Assembly: GCA_017354895.1 (NCBI GenBank) | Contig: CP071498.1 | Location: 2,356,001 to 2,420,000 of the forward strand | Length of the DNA stretch: 64,000 nt | Direction of reading: 5' to 3' | Source: Podospora comata | Taxonomy: Eukaryota; Ascomycota; Sordariomycetes; Sordariales; Podosporaceae | Shown: positions 20,703 through 31,794 of the stretch, one piece after another | How the letters are laid out: every line of letters begins with the position of its first letter | Position numbering within the stretch: position 1 is the stretch's first letter | Translations under genes and position numbers: made by a program | The notes under the pieces: model-generated | The model's input: only the letters and a program-made list of their open reading frames with translations | Told to the model about the DNA's origin: nothing | The model's database searches: none

Positions 20703-23156
20703 CTAAGAAGAGTGATCCTCCTGCTCCCCGTGCCTCTCCTCCCAAAACTCCAACGTCAAAGCCGCCAAAAACCCCGGCACGCACCCCCTCTCCCTCACCC
20801 AGAATTTGATCAGATCCCCAATCCTCACCGCAAACTCGCTCCTCGGCCCACCACCAACCTTCATCGTCCCCTTCTCCCCATCAAAAACAATGCTGTTCTC
20901 GTGCTCGTCCGTTTTTGAGGGGTAGTAAACGCTCTCGACCCTCATCTTCCCCCCAGGGATAAAACTCACCGTCCACCCCAGCGTGCTAAAAACAGCCTCT
21001 TTGAACTCTGCCGACTTTGCCGCCCACACCTCCTTCAGTCGACGTGAACTCTTGTGCGCCGAGGCGGTTTCTGCTTTTGCCTCTGCTACCTCCCTTTGGG
21101 CAGCGGCGAGTTGCGATGCGGGTATGGTGGTAAACAGTGTTGGCTGACGTTGTATGTGAGCTACCAGCTCGGCGTTTTCGGCTTTCAACGCGGCCAAGGT
21201 GGCTGTCTTGATGGCTTCGTAGTCGGATGTTGGGTTAGACCTAAGAGACAAAACTCGGGTCGAGGCCCGTTCTTTTGCCTTGGCTAGCTGTTCAACCGTG
21301 ACGGCGTGTTCTTTTCGTAAAAGATGTAGCGTTTGCTGAACGTCGGCAAGCTCAGCCTGGAGTTTCCTGTTTTTCCTGGCCAGCTGCCCCAAATGTTCGG
21401 ATTCCGCGTCGTCAGAGTTCGATCGGGGACGCTTGCTCCCAATGACAGGCTGAACCGGGGACACAGCGGCAGATTCGAGAGACGTCAAATCGGCGTGAAG
21501 CGTCGCAACCTCGGTCTTGTACCGATCAACGAGATCCTCCAGCTCCTGTATCCTCTGCGCCTTTTGCTCGTCCACTGTCTCAGGCTGCATGGTGATATCC
21601 TCCATGTCAAACGTCCTGAGTTGCGCCCTAAGGTACTCAACCTCCTTGACGGCAAGGGCGCGCTGCCTGTCCAGACGGGCACGAGCCTTATCGTTCCCCC
21701 CACTGGACCCCCCAGGAGCCTTGAGTTTCTCAATCTGCTCCAGCAGCCCGGCCTTCTCCTCCTCAAGAGACCTAATAATATTATCCCGATCAGCAACCTC
21801 AGGCTGGAGAGACCCTATCTTCTCCAGCAAACTCGCCGAGTTGAGCCGCTCAGCAACAAGAGCCCTGGCCACCTCCTCAGGCGAGTCAAACTCAGCCTGC
21901 CCCTCACCCTCCAAATACGCCGCCCAAGCCATCCTCTCATCCTCCAACCTCTGCCTCTGCGTCCTCTCCTCCGCCAGCTCCCGCTCAACACCAACCGCAG
22001 CCTCCACCTTCCGCTGCAAAGACCTCTTCTCCTCCTCGACCACCTCCACGGCCTTGTGCACCTGGCGCAAGTGCCTGAGCTCGGTAATCTGCTCCCTATT
22101 CTTCGCCTCCAGCGCCCTAATATGCGTCACCTGATCCGACAGCTCCCTCCTGATGACAGCAATAGTCTCCGCGTCCCCCGTCTGCGCCTTGAGCATCAGC
22201 ACCTGCGCCTCCAGCTCCCCAATAGTCTCATCCTTCTCCCCCAACGCAGCCTGCACCCTCTCCAGCATCTCCTCCCTCCCCTTATTCCCCTCCTCCAACT
22301 CACTCTTCCCCCGCTGACACGCCGCAAGCTTAGCCCGGAGGTCATTAACCTCCCTCTCCGCCACCCTCGCCGCCTCATCCTTCTCCGCACTCAAATCCTC
22401 AAGCTCCTCCCTCAGCACCCTCGCCTCATCCACCGCGCTCCTAGCCTTGGCCTCCAGCTCCCGTTTCTGCCTCTCCTGCTCCGCTCTCAGCTCGTCAAGT
22501 TCCGCCTGCAACACCTCAACCTGCCGCTGGGCGCGTCCCTTTTCTGCATCGGCGGCTTGCTTCGCCTTGAAGTCGTCTTCCGCCCGTCGCTTGGTGTCTC
22601 GAATTTCATTCTCCATCTGCAGACGCGCCAGCTCCTTTTCTTGCTCGTAGTTGCTGATTTGGTATTTTAGCGTGCCGACCTCGGCTTTGAGGTCCTCGAT
22701 TAGTTTTCGCTGTTCGTCGCTCTCGCAAGGTTCGTGGTTCTCTTTGCTGCTTTCGCGACTTTCTCTGCTCGTTGCGGGGGAGGGTCCGCTGAGCCGTGAC
22801 ATGGTGCTGGCTCGGGGGTTGGGGGCGTTTGTTGGTTCGCCCGTGAGGAGGTTGTGGGAGGTTGTGCTGTTGCGAAAGGCGGCGATCTTTTTTGGGTTTC
22901 TTTTTGTCAGCCTGATTGCTTCCGGCACGCGTCGGGCGTCGCGAAAACTTACTCTGGATTGGGAAGAGAGCGTCGGTCTTGAGGCGCCGCCGGCAACGGT
23001 GGCGCGGAAGCTGGGGGCGCCGTTGCTGGAGACGGAGGGACGCCGGGCCGACCCGGGCGGCTCGCCTTTGGGGGTGAAGGACCGCATTAGTTGGGATGTT
23101 TTGCTGTTGTTCACCGGTCGCGGTTTGGGTGTGTTTGGTTCTGGGGGTTCGGGCAT
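20703..23156 (-). CDS. MAD1: Spindle assembly checkpoint protein Mad1
   Basis: Exon 1 23156-22953, intron 22952-22887, exon 2 22886-20703; 795 aa. After a basic, Pro/Ser-rich N-terminus (RSFTPKGEPPGSARRPS) comes about 550 residues of almost unbroken coiled coil. The C-terminal 110 residues are the Mad1 globular RWD-like head: SSRRLKEVW contains the RLK motif that contacts Bub1, followed by EFKEAVFSTLGW and KMRVESVYY. Mad1 recruits Mad2 to unattached kinetochores and nuclear pores. The 66-bp intron (GTAAGT donor, CTGAC branch, AAG acceptor) is a multiple of three with no stop, so an unspliced form would add 22 residues in frame. The gene is divergent from TAM41, convergent with SYP1. The Mad2-binding motif in the coil was not pinpointed. 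Confidence 0.88.
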   Translation of the reverse strand: MPEPPEPNTPKPRPVNNSKTSQLMRSFTPKGEPPGSARRPSVSSNGAPSFRATVAGGASRPTLSSQSRVSFRDARRVPEAIRLTKRNPKKIAAFRNSTTSHNLLTGEPTNAPNPRASTMSRLSGPSPATSRESRESSKENHEPCESDEQRKLIEDLKAEVGTLKYQISNYEQEKELARLQMENEIRDTKRRAEDDFKAKQAADAEKGRAQRQVEVLQAELDELRAEQERQKRELEAKARSAVDEARVLREELEDLSAEKDEAARVAEREVNDLRAKLAACQRGKSELEEGNKGREEMLERVQAALGEKDETIGELEAQVLMLKAQTGDAETIAVIRRELSDQVTHIRALEAKNREQITELRHLRQVHKAVEVVEEEKRSLQRKVEAAVGVERELAEERTQRQRLEDERMAWAAYLEGEGQAEFDSPEEVARALVAERLNSASLLEKIGSLQPEVADRDNIIRSLEEEKAGLLEQIEKLKAPGGSSGGNDKARARLDRQRALAVKEVEYLRAQLRTFDMEDITMQPETVDEQKAQRIQELEDLVDRYKTEVATLHADLTSLESAAVSPVQPVIGSKRPRSNSDDAESEHLGQLARKNRKLQAELADVQQTLHLLRKEHAVTVEQLAKAKERASTRVLSLRSNPTSDYEAIKTATLAALKAENAELVAHIQRQPTLFTTIPASQLAAAQREVAEAKAETASAHKSSRRLKEVWAAKSAEFKEAVFSTLGWTVSFIPGGKMRVESVYYPSKTDEHENSIVFDGEKGTMKVGGGPRSEFAVRIGDLIKFWVRERGCVPGFLAALTLEFWEERHGEQEDHSS

Positions 23157-24101
23157 TTTGGAGAACGATTGTTTGGAAGGGTTGCTGTGGGGGGGGGGAT
23201 GATTGGCTACTGGAAAAATAAAGCGGGGCTTGTCAACAAAGAGGGCTGGGCTGGGATTTCGGATGTGATGGTGGCTTCTGGAGAAGAAGTTGTCGCGGTT
23301 GAGATGTTGAGGGTACCTACGGAGTAGGATTTGGAAGAAAACTCAAAATTTTGATGGATTGGTCGGGTTTGTTGGCCGAGGCCTTTATGGGAGAGCCCAG
23401 CACTCTCGGGGCAGGAGCGGTAAATGCTGTGTCCAAAGTACTTTACTGTTTGCTTTGCTCCGCTGTCCGCTGTTGTAGCATGTCTCCCAGTATTTCAAGC
23501 CGTAGACTACCGATGCCCTGACATAGAAGTGCGATAGAATGGAGGCTCTCTGTCTCTCTCTCTCATTCAATGAATGTCCTGAAGACGAGAGCTCTTGTCA
23601 GTCTGGCCGGCGTGTTTGTGTACGTCCAGCTTCGGCATTCAGTAGTCACCGCTCCGCCTGTTACAGCCAGATGTCGGTATGGTATGTATACTGAATGCTG
23701 AGAGCCCTGTCCAGGTGAAATTCCTTCCTCCTCCTCTACCAAGACAAGCAACACCAGAGATGCTTTCGTGATACAGCTCAGTAAAGAAAAGCTTGGCATG
23801 TCAATGGAATGCCCGCCAAGGCTTCGATCTGTGGGGAGAACAAAGAACGCGCATGTGCCCCTGCCAATGACGCAGAACCGGGAGGCCCGTGCCCAAGCTA
23901 TGGCCCGCCCAGGGTCTTTATCGTCCTGGAGCTCCCAGCTTCAACTTTCCTTTGGTTCCACAACATCCATGGCTTTGGATACGGACACCAGGTGATACTT
24001 CCCGCGGCATCCGCTGCTCTTTTTTTTTTAAAGAAAAACAACATTCCAGAAATATTCAATCTTTTTTTTAATATTTTTTTTACTCTGAAATCCAAATCCC
24101 A
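23157..24101. promoter_or_regulatory. Divergent promoter MAD1 / TAM41
   Basis: A 945-bp divergent intergenic region. A CTCTCTGTCTCTCTCTCTCT tract lies at about 23546-23567, and T-rich stretches at about 24019-24083 sit directly upstream of the TAM41 start. No RNA or coding gene found. Confidence 0.45.
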
Positions 24102-25745
24102 ATGGCTGCTCCCCCCTCCAACCGCCTCCCGTTTCTGCTGAGGGTGAGTCCCCGTCCCCTCCAGTGGTTGGCCAACGTCATAGCTCACCAAAAGCTTTCT
24201 ATCTAGGGTCGCCTCCCACTGCGCCCCCGGCCCACCACGACCAGACCACTTCCCTTTGGAACTGCGCGACGATACGGAACGAACGTTGAGGATAAGAATG
24301 AGCTGGACAAGGAGACAAGGGAGGGCGCCCAACACGATGCTGCCGCCGACCAGGCCACCGACACATCAAGGTCCGACACCAAGTCTGCCCAGGCCATCGT
24401 AGACGAGGCCTCGAGCAGATCCGACTCGGAGTCTTCGGTTGTCAGCGACCTCAAGGACTGGGAGATGAACCCAAACTTTAAGATTGAATCCTTTTCCGAC
24501 CTACCCCACGCCAACTTTGGCGTCAACCAACACATACCGTTCGACGCCGAGTTCAAGGAAGTCTTGAAGGCTATCCCTTGGGCGTTCCGGGCGCCAATCC
24601 GTTATGCATTTGCTTATGGATCCGGAGTGTTTCCACAGTCGAAATCCAACGGCAAGACGGCAACCCCCGAAGAAGTAAAGGCTATACATCCAAAATGCCC
24701 ACCAGCGGTAGCAAGACATCAAGATGGCACACCGAAAATGATTGACTTTATCTTTGGCGTGTCCCACACGCAACACTGGCACTCTCTCAATATGAAACAA
24801 CACCGCGATCATTACTCGGGCCTTGCCACGCTCGGGTCGGGGGCCGTATCTTATGTGCAGGACAGAATGGGTGCTGGTGTCTACTTTAACCCATATGTTG
24901 TTGTCAACGGGATTTTGATCAAGTACGGAGTGGTGCTGCTAAAGACACTGGAGGAAGACCTGACCAACTGGGACACACTGTATCTGGCCGGTCGATTGCA
25001 CAAGCCAGTGAAGATTTTGCGCGATGACCCCAAGATTCGTCTCGCCAACCAGATCAACCTGCTTTCTGCTTTGAGGACGGCCCTGCTGCTGTTGCCGCCA
25101 AAGTTCACCGAAGAGGAGCTCTATGCCACCATTGCCGGCATCAGCTACCTCGGCGACCCACGAATGGCCCTGCCAACGGAGAACCCAAGCAAGGTCAAGA
25201 ACATTGTCGGCAACAACATGACCAACTTTAGACGGCTGTATCTCCCACTTATCGAGACGCTCCCCAACGTCGAGTTCAACGACCCGGGAACCAGCGCCAA
25301 GGACTGGGTATGGGAGGCTAGCAACCTCAACCTCGTTCAGGATATGGACCCTGTCAAACGCGGCAACATGGTGCGCCGGCTGCCAAAGTCATTCCGGTCA
25401 CGTCTCTACTTTCAGTACCAGAGGAAATTCGCCATACCGCAGCTAGAGTTCAATAAGATGATGGAGGAAAGTAAGAATGAGGACTCGATCTCGTTCAAGC
25501 GTCGCGAGGGCGGCGGGTTTGAGAGGCGTATTGTGCAGGACGACCCCACCGAGCTGCGCAGCTATATTCGGGAGGTGATTAAGCAGACTATCAGCTGGCC
25601 GGCCACGACACAATCCTTGAAGGGACCCCTCACCAGCGGCTGGACGAGGACGTGGCGGTATCTGATGGAGAAGATGGCCAAGTACCGCGAGGGAAAGGCC
25701 AAGGAGGCTGAGGAAAAGGAGGAGAGCGAGGAGAAGAAGGCTTGA
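24102..25745 (+). CDS. TAM41: Mitochondrial phosphatidate cytidylyltransferase Tam41
   Basis: Exon 1 24102-24143, intron 24144-24206, exon 2 24207-25745; 526 aa. The N-terminal 40 residues are rich in Arg, Pro and Thr with few acids, fitting a matrix presequence. YAFAYGSGVFPQ carries the nucleotidyltransferase GS motif, MIDFIFGVSHTQHWHSLNMKQ is the Tam41/Mmp37 signature with the metal-binding Asp, and the C-terminal helical domain ends in a charged Lys/Glu tail. Tam41 converts phosphatidic acid and CTP to CDP-diacylglycerol at the matrix face of the inner membrane, the first committed step of cardiolipin synthesis. The acidic linker at residues about 50-105 is longer than in yeast. Codon use is even along the gene, unlike the skewed neighbours. 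Confidence 0.92.
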
Positions 25746-26487
25746 TGTACGTTTATGATGACAATAATGAGCGTTGTTTTTGGGCTACATTGACTGGAAG
25801 CGGTGGTTCGGGTTGTGTTGTGTCATGATACACGAGCCTTGTGTTTTTTTTAGTGTACATATCACCATGCATGACTGTAGAGTAGAGGTTGGCGTTTTGT
25901 TACTATGAGCGATTGAGAGGGATGGGGCATGAATAGAATGAATGTACTTGGCATCTGGTTTACTATTCTAGGCATACGCATGTGTGGCTTTGATGAGGGG
26001 ATGTGGTTATAATGCCGCGCGTGCTAAACAATGGGAATTTGGCTGGGCATTTGTTGAGCATATTTTGTGGCACGGTTAACACGGGAAGTAGGCTAAAGGT
26101 TTGGTGTGGCGGTGGTTGGTGGGTGGCGAGTGGTTGGAGCGAGGTCAGCGGGTGCTGGTCGGGTGTGTTCTGGGCAGAACGAACTATGACGTAGGTTTGC
26201 CTGACTTACACGCAAAGCTACCGTTTGTGTCGATCGATCAGACCGGATTGAGACGTCATTGAGGGATGGTTGGGACCGTTGGGGGGGAATATAAGGGTCT
26301 TTTTTTGGTGCGGTTTTGAATTTGTTCTTAGCGACAGACTTTTTGAATCAAGCTTCACCTTGTCACCTACAGAACTATCACGAGTCGAGCAAGTTTGATA
26401 CCTGTCACAAGCAACAACACAGTTTGGTTACATACCTACAACATACCTACCTACTACCCAACAAGAGAGACCACGACTAGCTGCAAG
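25746..26487. other. 3' flank of TAM41 and promoter of the PMP3-like gene
   Basis: No gene supported. TGACGTA-type sequence at about 26187-26194 and GACGTCA at about 26251-26257 resemble CRE/bZIP sites upstream of a stress-type membrane protein gene. This is suggestive only. Confidence 0.4.
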
Positions 26488-27012
26488 ATGGAGAAATCAC
26501 CGGCCTACAACTACAACTACAACAACAACAACAACGGGGGCATGGGAATGGACACGGGCATCACTGGCGGCACCTCCTCCTCCTCTGCCAACCCTATGCA
26601 ACAACCTGCGTACACCGACAACACCAAACCCCACACCAACGACTACTACGCCGCCCCTCCTGCCTCGTCTTCCGCAGGCGTAGGCGCAGGAGCAACACCA
26701 ACAACCCACCCCGTGGGTATGGACCACACAACCCGCGACTCGATGGCATCCACCGCCGTACCCCCAGCTACCACCAGGACGAGTTCAAGCTTCACAGGAA
26801 GTGACGTCATCCTCCTCATCATGGCCATCTTCCTCCCCCCGGTGGCGGTCTTCTTGAAGAGGGGATGTGACGCGCATTTTTTTATCAACATCCTGCTCAC
26901 GATCTTGGCGTGGTTGCCGGGCATGATCCATGCTTTTTATGTTGTGGTGAGGTACCCTGGTGATTTGGGGGATCGGAGGGCGAGGAAGGGGGAGGGGAAG
27001 AGGGGTATTTGA
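26488..27012 (+). CDS. PMP3 / UPF0057-type small membrane protein with long N-terminal tail
   Basis: Intronless, 174 aa, ATG at 26488 (aagATGgag). The last 80 residues contain the Pmp3/UPF0057 unit: DVILLIMAIFLPPVAVFLKRG, then CDAHFFINILLTILAWLPG and IHAFYVVVRYP, two membrane hairpin segments. Yeast Pmp3 is only about 55 aa. Here a 105-residue Asn/Tyr/Ser/Thr/Pro-rich low-complexity tail precedes it, starting with YNYNYNNNNN. Pmp3 proteins affect plasma-membrane potential and salt tolerance. The third-position bias changes from C-rich in the tail to G-rich at the 3' end (GGGGATCGGAGGGCGAGG). The tail could be a cytosolic or extracellular disordered extension; its function is unknown. Confidence 0.85.
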   Translation: MEKSPAYNYNYNNNNNGGMGMDTGITGGTSSSSANPMQQPAYTDNTKPHTNDYYAAPPASSSAGVGAGATPTTHPVGMDHTTRDSMASTAVPPATTRTSSSFTGSDVILLIMAIFLPPVAVFLKRGCDAHFFINILLTILAWLPGMIHAFYVVVRYPGDLGDRRARKGEGKRGI

Positions 27013-27621
27013 GAGTAAAGGATTTGGAACGGGGCAATGAATGGGACAATGGTAGAGCTTGGGGGGGGAAGGAGGGACTTGGGGGATAGGAAGGGAGGGA
27101 GGAAATATGATACCAATTTGAGTAGCTGTTTTGATTTTTGTTATTGCGTCTTCAGGTGTATAATGGAGTGTTGAATTTGACAACCGTGAACTCGAGAATG
27201 GCACCCGCAGGTAGTTGACCACGTCCTCACGCTGAACTTGCACAAACTGCCCAGCCCGTATCATTCCGCACCTTCTTGCCCAAAACAAAACCATCCGTAA
27301 ACGCCACCGCGAAATTACAATCTTCCGGAGCATTCCCTGCGGCATTTTGGCAAATGGTCTTTGAATACTGCAATAGAAGCACAACGTGTGGGGTCTTTGT
27401 TTCCTTATCTTGTTTCCTGCCAGAAACCAAACCAATGCTCATCATCATGTCTATAGCTAGTTAATTCAGTCATGCAATGCATACAAACTCCACCAGGCAA
27501 ACGCTTCAACATGCACCTCGACAAAACCACAGCCATTTATCCCACGCTCCTCGACTATCCACTGGAACCAAATACTCACATGCAAAAATATGTTCCCCTC
27601 AACCACTAGCCCCAAAACCCT
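27013..27621. other. Convergent 3' intergenic region
   Basis: Spacer between the PMP3-like gene (+) and the C2H2/cupin gene (-). Purine-rich at 27060-27110. No gene seen; a minus-strand open frame at 26785-27435 has no domain and overlaps the PMP3 unit in antisense. Confidence 0.5.
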
Positions 27622-30600
27622 TCAAGAAAACCCATTCAAAACCGTCGTATGAATAATAGCCTCCACATACATCCTGTTCCTCACCGTACACCTCGTCCCA
27701 GCCTTGACCTTGAACATCCCATGCGGCCCCATCACAAACTCAGGCTCCTCCCCAATCTTGACCCTCAACTTCCCCGAAGCAAGCGACACCAGCCTGATCT
27801 GGTTCTCCTCCCCCTCGATCTTGAAAGTCTGACCGCTCCTGATAACATCCACCCGGAAAGCCACATCCTCGCACACCTCCACAGCATGTGTGCTCGAAAG
27901 AAAAGATTTGGAAAAGGCAATGCTCTCGGATTTGGGGTCCATCTCCCTGATCCGCCCCGGCGCAACCTCCCAGTCTTCCATTTCTAAAACTTGCTCCGCG
28001 ATGACGAAGCCCGTGGTTTGGACACCGTTGGATGATGGTATATCTTCCAAAATGCGGCTTTTGGATTGCCGCCGCTGGTGTTTTACGATGGGTGGTGGTG
28101 GGGCTGGTTCTTCTGTGATAGACTCGTCAGGTTCTGCTGGAGCTGGAGGCGGCGCCTGTGGGTAGAAATGTCCCGACTCAGAAGTCCGCGCCCTCAGCTT
28201 GTACCGAGTGGAAACACCCTCATGTTCTTCCTCAACCCCCTCCACGGCAGCGTCGCGCGCAATATCCGCCGGCTGTTCAGCTTGCGAGACGTGAGGGGCC
28301 TGTGGAACAACCTGCTGAGCTTGGGCTGTAGCCTGCGCAGCTTGTGGAGACTTTGGACGCGGTGGCACGGGCCTTTGATGCACATCCGACCATCTCAGTG
28401 TGTGCATACGATATTGTTGGTGTTGTTCCTTCCTCATAACCCCGGGCGTCTTAACCCCCGGGAGCCAAACATTCATATGAACCCGGCTGGTTCCCGGTAT
28501 TCTTCTAAGTGGCCTTCCTGCCATCACATTGGCCATTGGTTCCGCCGGGCTCTGCTGTTCCGCTGCCCTCTGCTGCTCCGCCGCCATCCGACTGGCGTTC
28601 TCTTCTGCCACCGCCCCCTGACTAGTTTTCTCTTCCGCCTCCATATGATCACAGGTGCTTTTTGGCGGCCAACTCCCATTAGCCAGTGCTTCATCGCCCA
28701 CGGGCACATCGGCAGCAGCAGTAGCAGGCAACATATGATGCCGCAAGACCCACCAGTTCGCCGCCCACTCAACCGACCCATCGGGCCGCGTTTTGGCGAC
28801 AACAATCGAGGGGCGCGGGTGAAGGATCTTGCCGCTTGGGCCAATGTTGCCTCGCTTGGGGGCATATACACCAACGAGATCAAAGCTCCCATCTCCGTTG
28901 TCTTTGAGATAACTTGCATAATGGGAGCGCTAGGAAAGACATCAGAAAGGTTCGCAAACAATGACTTCTCCAGCCAGGAGACGTACCGAGAAATGAAAAC
29001 CCAGATCCTTCACCTTTATACACTTTGTCTCGCAGCTTCTGATTGGACACGGGAACGGTCTCGGTCCCGAACGCTCAGTATATCCAGCAGGAATCATGAC
29101 TCCGCATAGCGATCTAGGGTCTCCGTTGTCATCTGCGACTCGTGAGTTTGTTTTGTCTCCAACACATTCATCAAATGCACACGTACCATCCCATTCCGTG
29201 TATCTTCTTCCCGGTGAAGCAAACTCGAAGCCGTCAGAAGATGAAACGGTCGGAGAAGTCTGGGTGGTGTTTGCGGTTAGCGAACCGACAGCTTGCTTCG
29301 ACACATTCGACGTGTTGATGTCTGCATCGTCCCATCCTAGATCCTGGTAGTCCTGTTGGGCCCCTTGCCCGCTGCGAAGTATCCTGCCTGCCCTCTCCCT
29401 TCCCCGGTCCTTCAGAGTGCAATACGTCTGGTCAGGATGGTAAAAGCAGCTCGCACAGCCTGATCACCTTGCTAACAATATCATCAGGAGCTCGAGGTGA
29501 AATCATGACGCATGACTGAAATAGGCCGTTGCCACTTGCGCCTCGCCCACACGACTTGGGGGCAGGCTCTCCTGTCACTTGCAGGATTAGGGCAGTGATG
29601 TCTCGCGGGTTGGTATCAGAGGAGGGGTTGGTCCTGATCCGCATGTGGTTCCAGTCGAAATCTGGTAGTTGAGGAAGAGAAAGCAAGGTCCTGACATGCC
29701 CCTTGCTAGGAGGCTCCCGACCTTTGAAGTGCCTAAGGTAAAGGCTGGAGGGCTTTCCAGAGGGCTTTGGGGTCGCCGGGGGGTAGGAGAATTAAAATGA
29801 GCTGCTGAGCTTACTTTGGCAAGACTGGTCACAGGACTCTGCGCACCACTATATTCGCTTCCAGCTCCCGATGGGGGCTGGCTGTTGTCGACATCGTATC
29901 GTCCATGTCCTTGTTCCGGTAGCGAGGGAGCGACCATGAGAGGTTCAGACGGGTCCAGAGCTCCTACCGAGACCACAATGCCCGGTTTCGGTTTGGCACC
30001 CGAAGCTTGACCTTCACCATCCCGGAGTTTGGCATAATGTCCTCGTACCGAGAGAGTTCCGTCCATATTGTCGTGCAACAGGGAACCTCGATGTTGACGC
30101 TGTGGCAGAGTGTGAGCAATCATGGGTGGAAAAAATACAATTGAAGGCAAGGCATACGACGAAATGTCCACCTAGCTGCTTTATGGCAGGAAAAAGCTTC
30201 CGACACGATCGAACAGGGCAGATCCTAAAACATTAGTACATACAACTTCAGAAGTAGAAATTCCGAAACCTACCAGGGAAAGCCAGGACGAGCCGAGGAC
30301 CACTCATATCCATCTGGTATAGTGGTACCGTACGTAGACTCATTATTCCAACGCAAGTAGGGTCGTCCGGATGGAGTGAGGTCTAGGGCGTGCGGTTCGA
30401 CCTTTGCTACTTCGGCGGCCTCGGCCTGAACCTGGCTGTTTACGGGGTTTGTGACGACAGAGACCTCACCTACTTGCGAACCCTCTTCCCAGTCACCATC
30501 GTTACTGTCGTCCGGGATGTTTTCTGGTGGGAAAACAGGGTCCAACTGGTCCATCATCTCGACATCAGAAGTCTCCGAAGTAGACGACGATGATGCTGGT

Positions 30601-31103
30601 GCTGGTGCAGAGACAGTGGGACGGGACAGATCTTGAGCAGAGACATAGGTCGGCAGAGGGACGGATGATATAACTGTGGGTTGAAAGTTGCCCTTTTGCA
30701 ACTTTTTGTGCTGGCCATGGCTTTGGTCATTGGCTCCCGAAGTGCGTCGTCGTTTCAAAGCTTCAGAGATGGCTTTTCTCCTTTCAGCATCGGTAGTATA
30801 CTTTCTACCTTTGAGGCCGGCATCTCTCTGTGCAGTTGGGGCAAATTGGACTGCCGGGCTATGGGTTGCGGTTCGGGGGGGCAAAATGTCACTGATGATT
30901 GGGGGAGGCTCCGAGCCCGAGTCGGCGGGCGGCGGCAGGGTGGGGTTTTCCTTGGCGGGGGTGGTCATACCCGTGGACGCACTCTTGTCGCGACCTCCGA
31001 AAATCCAGCTTTCTATTGAGCCATTCGCAGCAAGGTCCTGAAATGTCCGCAGCATTTGAGCTGTCATAGTATTCGAGGGCTCTTTTCCAGGCCGCCTTAC
31101 CAA
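27622..31103 (-). CDS. Multi-module C2H2 / DUF3716-like / cupin-like fungal protein, one apparent frameshift
   Basis: Spliced on the minus strand: 31103(or upstream)-30274, 30224-30158, 30099-29815, 29764-29187 with a one-base shift at about 29458, 29132-28987, 28929-27622. Order of modules: basic disordered start; WxxxSTYGTTIPDGYEW then a C2H2 finger (ICPVRSC...HFVRQH) and LLHDNMDGTLSVRGHY; a DUF3716-like Cys module (CGRGASGNGLFQSC ... CASCFYHPDQTYC); a second, diverged copy of the first module (PCPIRSC...HFSRSH, YLKDNGDGSFDLVGVY); a Pro/Gln-rich linker; and a cupin-like C-terminus (RLVSLASGKLRVKIGEE, MGPHGMFKVKAGTRC). The N-terminal exon is unresolved: a frame at 31200-31098 could join through a 40-bp intron. 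The shift, plus loss of one Cys (CGRG instead of CxRC), suggests decay or two genes (split near 29.4 kb). Function unknown; chromatin or DNA binding is only a guess. Confidence 0.5.
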
Positions 31104-31555
31104 GGCAATGCCCGCCTACACACCGTAGAAGGAACTCCGCCTTGCTGCTGGCTACGTCGACGGAGATTCGAGAGCTGATAAAGCTGCGGTAGGCCACCAC
31201 GCAGATCCTGAATGGGCGTTTGCGTCGCAACTGTAGCAATTAAAGCCTGAAAACAAGCATCAGGCTGGAAAGCGTAAGTAGGTACCAAGTAGGTAAGAAT
31301 TGGGTCAGCTGAGGTTTGAGGGCTTGTTGGTTGCCTAAAATGAGGTTTGAAGGATGTAGGAGTCGTCTTCTGTCCGAGATAAAGCTTCAAACGGAAAAAA
31401 GAAGTTTTGGTTAGGCTCTAGGCGCTGTTTTGTGCCTGGGCTTAAGTGGCCTGTGTGTGCTTAGCACTTTAGCCTAAAGTAGCTTAAAAGAGAAATATCT
31501 CTTTGCTTTACTAAGCTAAATCCTTCAACTCAGTAGCAGGTTTTACTTACATTTA

Positions 31556-31794
31556 TACAACGGTCTCAAGGTAGTATTTTGCAACTAGCTAGGCCACTCT
31601 ACGAGTACACTGAACTTGAAGAAGAAAAGGAAAAGAGAAAGAGAAGGTTTGACAACATGAGCCTCTGATATGGCTGGGCGTGTTGGCCAGTGCGTGGTGA
31701 TAGAAGGTTCTGGAGTAGTGGTCTGTGCGTTCTGGGAATAGCTTCATCAGGGCTGAGGGTTGCCGAGGTCCATGCCAGAGCTCAGCCCGTTACA
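31556..31794 (-). repeat. LTR-like copy, inverted left arm (239 bp)
   Basis: Read on the minus strand it begins TGTAACGGGCTGAGCTCTGG and ends GAGACCGTTGTA. It matches the right arm (31882-32120) over its full 239 bp with two differences that I could see, at 31557 and near 31779. Both are T here where the right copy has C, read in LTR direction. A TG start and a near-CA end fit a solo LTR. No target-site duplication was found. Confidence 0.8.

Noticed and set aside
21333-22670. 445-codon open frame on the + strand
   Set aside because: It is antisense to the MAD1 coiled coil; its Leu/Arg/Pro composition is the mirror of Glu/Lys/Leu heptads and it has no domain.
29430-29480. Programmed ribosomal frameshift in the C2H2/DUF3716-like gene
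   Set aside because: No slippery heptamer or downstream structure visible; mutation or assembly error is simpler.
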